A program made the position numbers and the translations under genes. Under the pieces are notes generated by a model. It did no database searches. It was not told the origin of the DNA and saw only the letters and a list, made by a program, of their open reading frames with translations. This document shows positions 60,812 through 64,000 of a stretch of DNA of 64,000 nt, in pieces (within the stretch, counting starts at the first letter, position 1; each line of letters starts with the position of its first letter). This DNA is from Solimonas sp040066175 (GTDB lineage: Bacteria; Pseudomonadota; Gammaproteobacteria; Nevskiales; Nevskiaceae), in the NCBI RefSeq assembly GCF_040066175.1, contig NZ_JBEAAM010000023.1, positions 1 through 64,000 of the forward strand, read 5' to 3'.

Positions 60812-61471
60812 ATGAACGACGCCCTCGACCCACTCGCGATCGCCCGGCACCCGACGCAGCAGCGCGCCCGCGAACGCTTCGACCGCATCCTGCACGAAGC
60901 CGAAGCGCTGCTGATCGAGCGCGGGCTCGCCGGGTTCTCGATCCCGTCGCTCGCCGAGCGGCTCGGCTACACACGCGGCAGCGTCTATGCCTACTTCCCG
61001 ACGCCCTACGCGATCCTCAACGAACTGGTCCTGCGCTACCTCGCCGAGCTGGAGGACCGCTTCTTCGCGCGCGCCGAGCAGCTGCGCGCGCTCAGCTGGA
61101 GCCAGGGCATCGAAGCGGTCGTCGATATCGCGGTGAGCTTCCACAACGGCCATCCCGCTGCCTGCCTGCTGATCCTCGGCGGCGCGGTCACCGACGAGGG
61201 CTTCCGCGCACAGGAACAGACCAACCGCCGCCTCGGCCAGCTCGGTCGGCAGGTGTGGAGCCCGGACATCCCGCTGCCGACGCAGCCCGACGTCACGACG
61301 CTGGTCGTCGATATCGGCATCGCCTGCTTCCGCCGGTCGTTCTTCGAACATGGCAAGATCACGCCGGGCTACCGTGACGCCGCCGTCGCCGCGATGACCG
61401 GCTTCCTGAGGCCCTACGTCGAGTCCGCCGCGCCGGCCCGAGGCGCGCGCCGGCGTTCACCCAAGCGATGA
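60812..61471 (+). CDS. TetR family transcriptional regulator
   Basis: A 219-residue repressor. The N-terminal TetR helix-turn-helix (ILHEAEALLIERGLAGFSIPS...LGYTRGSVYAYFPTPYAILNEL) is clear. The C-terminal ligand domain is helical and contains CLLILGGAVTDEGFR. ATG 60812 is preferred over an upstream in-frame start at 60785 that would extend into the promoter. It is 10 bases before the acyl-CoA synthetase gene and divergent from the cytochrome operon, with two palindromic operators between. Probably relieved by the hydrophobic substrate or an acyl-CoA. Confidence 0.88.
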   Translation: MNDALDPLAIARHPTQQRARERFDRILHEAEALLIERGLAGFSIPSLAERLGYTRGSVYAYFPTPYAILNELVLRYLAELEDRFFARAEQLRALSWSQGIEAVVDIAVSFHNGHPAACLLILGGAVTDEGFRAQEQTNRRLGQLGRQVWSPDIPLPTQPDVTTLVVDIGIACFRRSFFEHGKITPGYRDAAVAAMTGFLRPYVESAAPARGARRRSPKR

Positions 61472-61481
61472 GGAGAGTCCG

Positions 61482-63158
61482 ATGAACAAAGCGCAGGAGC
61501 GCACGCCGCTGGCTTGCCTGTACCACTGGGAAAAGACCCGCCCCGACGCGATCCACTTCACGCAGCCGATCGGCGGCGGCCAGGTCGTCCAGTACACCTG
61601 GGCGCAGATCATGGACCAGGTGCGGCGCATGGCCGCGCATCTGAAGTCCCTGAACTTCCCGGCCGGCAGCCAGATCGCGCTGCTGGGCAAGAACAGCGCG
61701 CACTGGATCATGGCCGACTGGGCGATCTGGATGGCCGGGCACGTCAGCGTGCCGCTGTACCCGACGCTCAATGCCGAGACCGTGCGCTACATCCTCCAGC
61801 ACAGCGAGTCGAAGCTGCTGTTCGTCGGCAAGCTCGACGAGTGGGCGTCGATGAAACCGGGCGTGCCCGCGGAGCTGCCCGTCATCACGCTGCCGCTGGC
61901 GCCGCAGACGGAAGGGCAGAAGTGGGACGAGATCGTCGCGCGCACCCAGCCGATGAAGGAGAACCCGGATCGCGGCTTCGACGAGCTGGCGACCATCGTC
62001 TATACCTCCGGCAGCACCGGCCAGCCCAAGGGTGTGATGCAGAGTTTCCGCTCGTTCAACATCGCCGGCACGCTGCTGCAGTCGCTGTTCCCGCTGACGG
62101 TCGCGGACCGCATGCTGTCCTACCTGCCGCTGGCGCATGTCGCCGAGCGCATGGTCGTCGAGAACAACTCCACCTACCACGGCTTCCAGGTGTTCTTCGC
62201 CGAGTCACTGGAAACCTTCGTCACCGACCTGCGCCGCGCCAAACCGACGATGTTCTTCTCGGTACCGCGCCTGTGGACCAAGTTCCATCTGGGCGTCTGC
62301 GGCAAGATGCCGCTCGACAAGCAGAACAAGCTGTTCCGCATTCCGTTCCTCGGCAAGAAGGTCAAGCGCAAGATTCTGGAGAACCTGGGCCTGGAACATG
62401 TGCGCGTGGCCTTCACCGGCGCGGCGCCGCTGCCGCCGAATATCGTCGCGTGGTACCGCACGCTGGGCCTCGATCTGCTCGAAGCCTATGGCATGAGCGA
62501 GAACATGGCCTACTCGCACTTCACGCGGCCGGGGGATTCCAAGATCGGCTTCGTCGGCCCGCCCAATCCGGGCGTCGAGTGCCGCATCGACCCGGACACC
62601 GGCGAGGTGCTGGTCAAGAGTCCGGCGCAGATGATGGGTTACTACAAGGAACCGGAGAAAACCGCCGAGTGCTACACGCCGGACGGCTTCTTCAGGACCG
62701 GCGACATGGGCGAGGTGGACGAACAGGGCCGGCTGCGCATCACCGGCCGCGTCAAGGAGCTGTTCAAAACCAGCAAGGGCAAGTACGTCGCGCCGGTGCC
62801 GATCGAGAACAAGCTCGGCGCGCACCCCAAGATCGAAGTCGTCTGCGTCGGCGGCGCCAACCAGCCCGCGACCTTCGCGTTGATCCTGCTGTCCGAAGAG
62901 CAGCGCAAGGCCGCGGCCGACGCCGCCGCGCGCGAAGCGATCAACGCCGAGTTCAAGACGCTGATGGACGAAGTCAACCAGAGCCTCGACCCGCACGAGC
63001 AGCTCGAATTCGCCGTCGTCGTCAAGGAACCCTGGACCATCGACAACGGCTTCCTGACGCCGACGATGAAGATCAAGCGCAACGTCATCGAGAAGCGCTA
63101 CGAGCCGATGGTCGAGCAATGGTTCAAGACGCGCCAGCCGGTGATCTGGGAGAGCTGA
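61482..63158 (+). CDS. AMP-binding long-chain acyl-CoA synthetase
   Basis: A 558-residue ANL-superfamily ligase forming acyl-CoA from a carboxylic acid, ATP and CoA. The P-loop motif is TIVYTSGSTGQPKGVMQS, the A5-like motif EAYGMSENMAYSHFT, and FRTGDMGEVDEQGRLRITGR is the hinge region with the Asp and Arg. GKYVAPVPIE and the C-terminal catalytic Lys region TPTMKIKRNVIEKRY complete it. Its shape is that of long-chain or bulky-substrate FadD/FACL types rather than acetate ligases. Same transcript as the TetR gene (10-base gap). It would activate acids produced by the divergent oxygenase system for the operon's acyl-CoA dehydrogenase. Confidence 0.9.
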   Translation: MNKAQERTPLACLYHWEKTRPDAIHFTQPIGGGQVVQYTWAQIMDQVRRMAAHLKSLNFPAGSQIALLGKNSAHWIMADWAIWMAGHVSVPLYPTLNAETVRYILQHSESKLLFVGKLDEWASMKPGVPAELPVITLPLAPQTEGQKWDEIVARTQPMKENPDRGFDELATIVYTSGSTGQPKGVMQSFRSFNIAGTLLQSLFPLTVADRMLSYLPLAHVAERMVVENNSTYHGFQVFFAESLETFVTDLRRAKPTMFFSVPRLWTKFHLGVCGKMPLDKQNKLFRIPFLGKKVKRKILENLGLEHVRVAFTGAAPLPPNIVAWYRTLGLDLLEAYGMSENMAYSHFTRPGDSKIGFVGPPNPGVECRIDPDTGEVLVKSPAQMMGYYKEPEKTAECYTPDGFFRTGDMGEVDEQGRLRITGRVKELFKTSKGKYVAPVPIENKLGAHPKIEVVCVGGANQPATFALILLSEEQRKAAADAAAREAINAEFKTLMDEVNQSLDPHEQLEFAVVVKEPWTIDNGFLTPTMKIKRNVIEKRYEPMVEQWFKTRQPVIWES

Positions 63159-63183
63159 TCCGGGCGTTCACCCGCGAACAGAA

Positions 63184-63206
63184 CGGGGGACCTTCGCGGT
63201 CCCCCG
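63184..63206 (+). terminator. Hairpin terminator after the acyl-CoA synthetase gene
   Basis: CGGGGGACC-TTCGC-GGTCCCCCG: perfect 9-base arms with a stable UUCG-type loop, 25 bases after the stop, followed by CTTCGTTTC. It lies between convergent genes. Confidence 0.7.
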
Positions 63207-63213
63207 CTTCGTT

Positions 63214-63621
63214 TCAGGATCCGGCGACGGTCGCGATCAGCCGCGAATCCCGCAGCGCCGCGGCGCGGTGAAAGTAGATGGCCTGGTACTCCGCCGACTT
63301 CACCATCTGCGCGAAGGCCGCGACCGATGGATACTCGACCAGCAGCACCTCGTCCCACTGTTCGTCGGCGGGGCCGATCACCGTGTGCCGTGCACGCCCA
63401 TTCCAGACCACGCGCGCGCCGACACGCTGCAGCAGCGGCAGCACCGCGCGCGAGTACGCGGCATAGGCCGCCGCGCCGGTGCACGCAGGCAATCCGCGCT
63501 CCGCCGCATAGGCCGCGACCTCGCGGAAGCGCAGCAGGTTGAGCATCGTCAGCGGCGTGTCCGCAGGCACGCGCTCGAACAGGTGCTTGAAGCGTTCCGG
63601 CGTCAGGTCAACGGATGTCAT
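63214..63621 (-). CDS. DUF1330 family protein
   Basis: A 135-residue small protein of the dimeric alpha-beta-barrel (ferredoxin-like) type: TPLTMLNLLRFREVAAY, then TGAAAYAAYSRAVLPLLQRVGARVVW, LLVEYPSVAAFAQMVKSAEY and RDSRLIATV are the typical DUF1330 blocks. Function is unknown for the family. No signal peptide. It ends just beyond the terminator of the synthetase gene and lies 24 bases downstream of the toxin gene on the same strand. Confidence 0.8.
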   Translation of the reverse strand: MTSVDLTPERFKHLFERVPADTPLTMLNLLRFREVAAYAAERGLPACTGAAAYAAYSRAVLPLLQRVGARVVWNGRARHTVIGPADEQWDEVLLVEYPSVAAFAQMVKSAEYQAIYFHRAAALRDSRLIATVAGS

Positions 63622-63645
63622 GGCAGGGCTACTCCAGGCACACGA

Positions 63646-63960
63646 TCACTCTTGGTCAGCCTCGCCGCCAGGAAACAGGACGGCGGCGTAATCCATCGCG
63701 CCGTGCAGGATGTGCAGAATCACGACCCGCTTGGCTTCGACGCGATAGAAGATCGCGTAGTTTCCATGCACGCGTCGTCTGACCTCGTGCGCTTCGTAGC
63801 GCGGCACGAGGGGGAACGCCAACGGTGTCTCGCTCAGGTTCAGGCATTTCTCGCGCAGTTCGCGGACGAAGCTCAGCGCACGCGCCGGATTGTCCCGGGC
63901 GATGTAGTCACCGATCCCTTCGAGATCCGATTCCGCCTCGGCCGTGAGGCAAACGATCAC
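63646..63960 (-). CDS. parE: RelE/ParE family toxin
   Basis: A 104-residue type II toxin. It opens VCLTAEAESDLEGIGDYIAR, has the central helix NPARALSFVRELREKCLNL, and ends in beta strands with RRRVHGNYAIFYRVEAKRVVILHILHGAMDY. This pattern is typical of ParE (gyrase poison) and RelE-fold proteins. GTG 63960 overlaps the TGA of the upstream antitoxin gene as GTGA, the usual coupled arrangement. Target (gyrase versus ribosome) is not certain. Confidence 0.85.
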   Translation of the reverse strand: MIVCLTAEAESDLEGIGDYIARDNPARALSFVRELREKCLNLSETPLAFPLVPRYEAHEVRRRVHGNYAIFYRVEAKRVVILHILHGAMDYAAVLFPGGEADQE

Positions 63961-64000
63961 GCTTTCTTGTCCGCCATCGCAGCGTACTTGGCCTCGAGCC
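63957..64000 (-). CDS. Antitoxin C-terminus (cut by window edge)
   Basis: Only the last 13 or so codons are visible, reading LEAKYAAMADKKA and stop. Position and GTGA overlap with the ParE-type toxin identify it as the cognate antitoxin; the DNA-binding part lies outside the window, so the family cannot be given. Confidence 0.55.
   Translation of the reverse strand, partial: LEAKYAAMADKKA

Overview
The window is about 64 kb of high-GC (by eye about 68-70%), densely coded DNA from a free-living aerobic gammaproteobacterium. Several things point to the Nevskiales/Xanthomonadales side (e.g. Solimonas-like). These are the argH / algZ-algR-hemC-hemD(X)-hemY block shared with pseudomonads, a DUF1302-DUF1329 pair, a short-form homogentisate dioxygenase, intergenic GGGAATC inverted repeats, and many cytochrome and acyl-CoA genes. 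The taxonomy is inference; no rRNA or tRNA gene was seen. About 59 genes or gene remnants are described.

Layout. 1-5646 is phenylalanine/tyrosine catabolism on the minus strand: phhA, hpd, hmgA and the start of a fumarylacetoacetate hydrolase gene. It is interrupted by two plus-strand genes for exported proteins of lower GC. A divergent Lrp/AsnC regulator follows. 6.3-9.4 kb is a MarR-emrA-emrB efflux operon with a clear operator. 9.5-19 kb holds a secreted esterase-like lipoprotein, proline iminopeptidase, MltD, a patatin phospholipase, MscL, and an SDR/ferredoxin-reductase pair whose start codons overlap head to head. 19.1-26.6 kb is the heme/alginate-regulator block, with HemD and HemX fused in one frame, plus argH. 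26.7-31.7 kb is a GntR-led operon of a sterol-desaturase-type hydroxylase, a gluconate-dehydrogenase-subunit-3-like protein, a lipoprotein and a GMC oxidoreductase. 31.7-39.7 kb has a disguised quinone-reductase pseudogene, an SDR, an AraC regulator, icmF, bktB and a hydrolase. 39.7-42.5 kb is polyamine synthesis (speA, speE). 42.5-50.1 kb is nitrogen-centred: two P-II genes flank amtB and a TIGR02001-type porin lies nearby; glnK-amtB and the porin each have a strong sigma-54 promoter match. An antiporter, ubiK and comM/yifB lie between.

50.2-63.2 kb ends with what I consider the most interesting region. A TetR regulator and an acyl-CoA synthetase diverge from a minus-strand operon: a RoxA-like dihaem cytochrome c, a DUF1302 outer-membrane protein, a DUF1329 protein, an acyl-CoA dehydrogenase and a DUF4266-DUF3570 pair. 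The divergent promoter carries two copies of a TTGACA-TT-TGTCA palindrome. Between it and the cytochrome gene lies a 48-codon relic that fuses a signal peptide to the last residues of a second such cytochrome. I read this as a candidate system for oxidising and importing a hydrophobic substrate (polyisoprenoid, terpenoid or fatty ester) and activating the acid for beta-oxidation. The substrate is a guess.

The right edge holds a DUF1330 protein and a ParE-type toxin, with its antitoxin cut by the window end.
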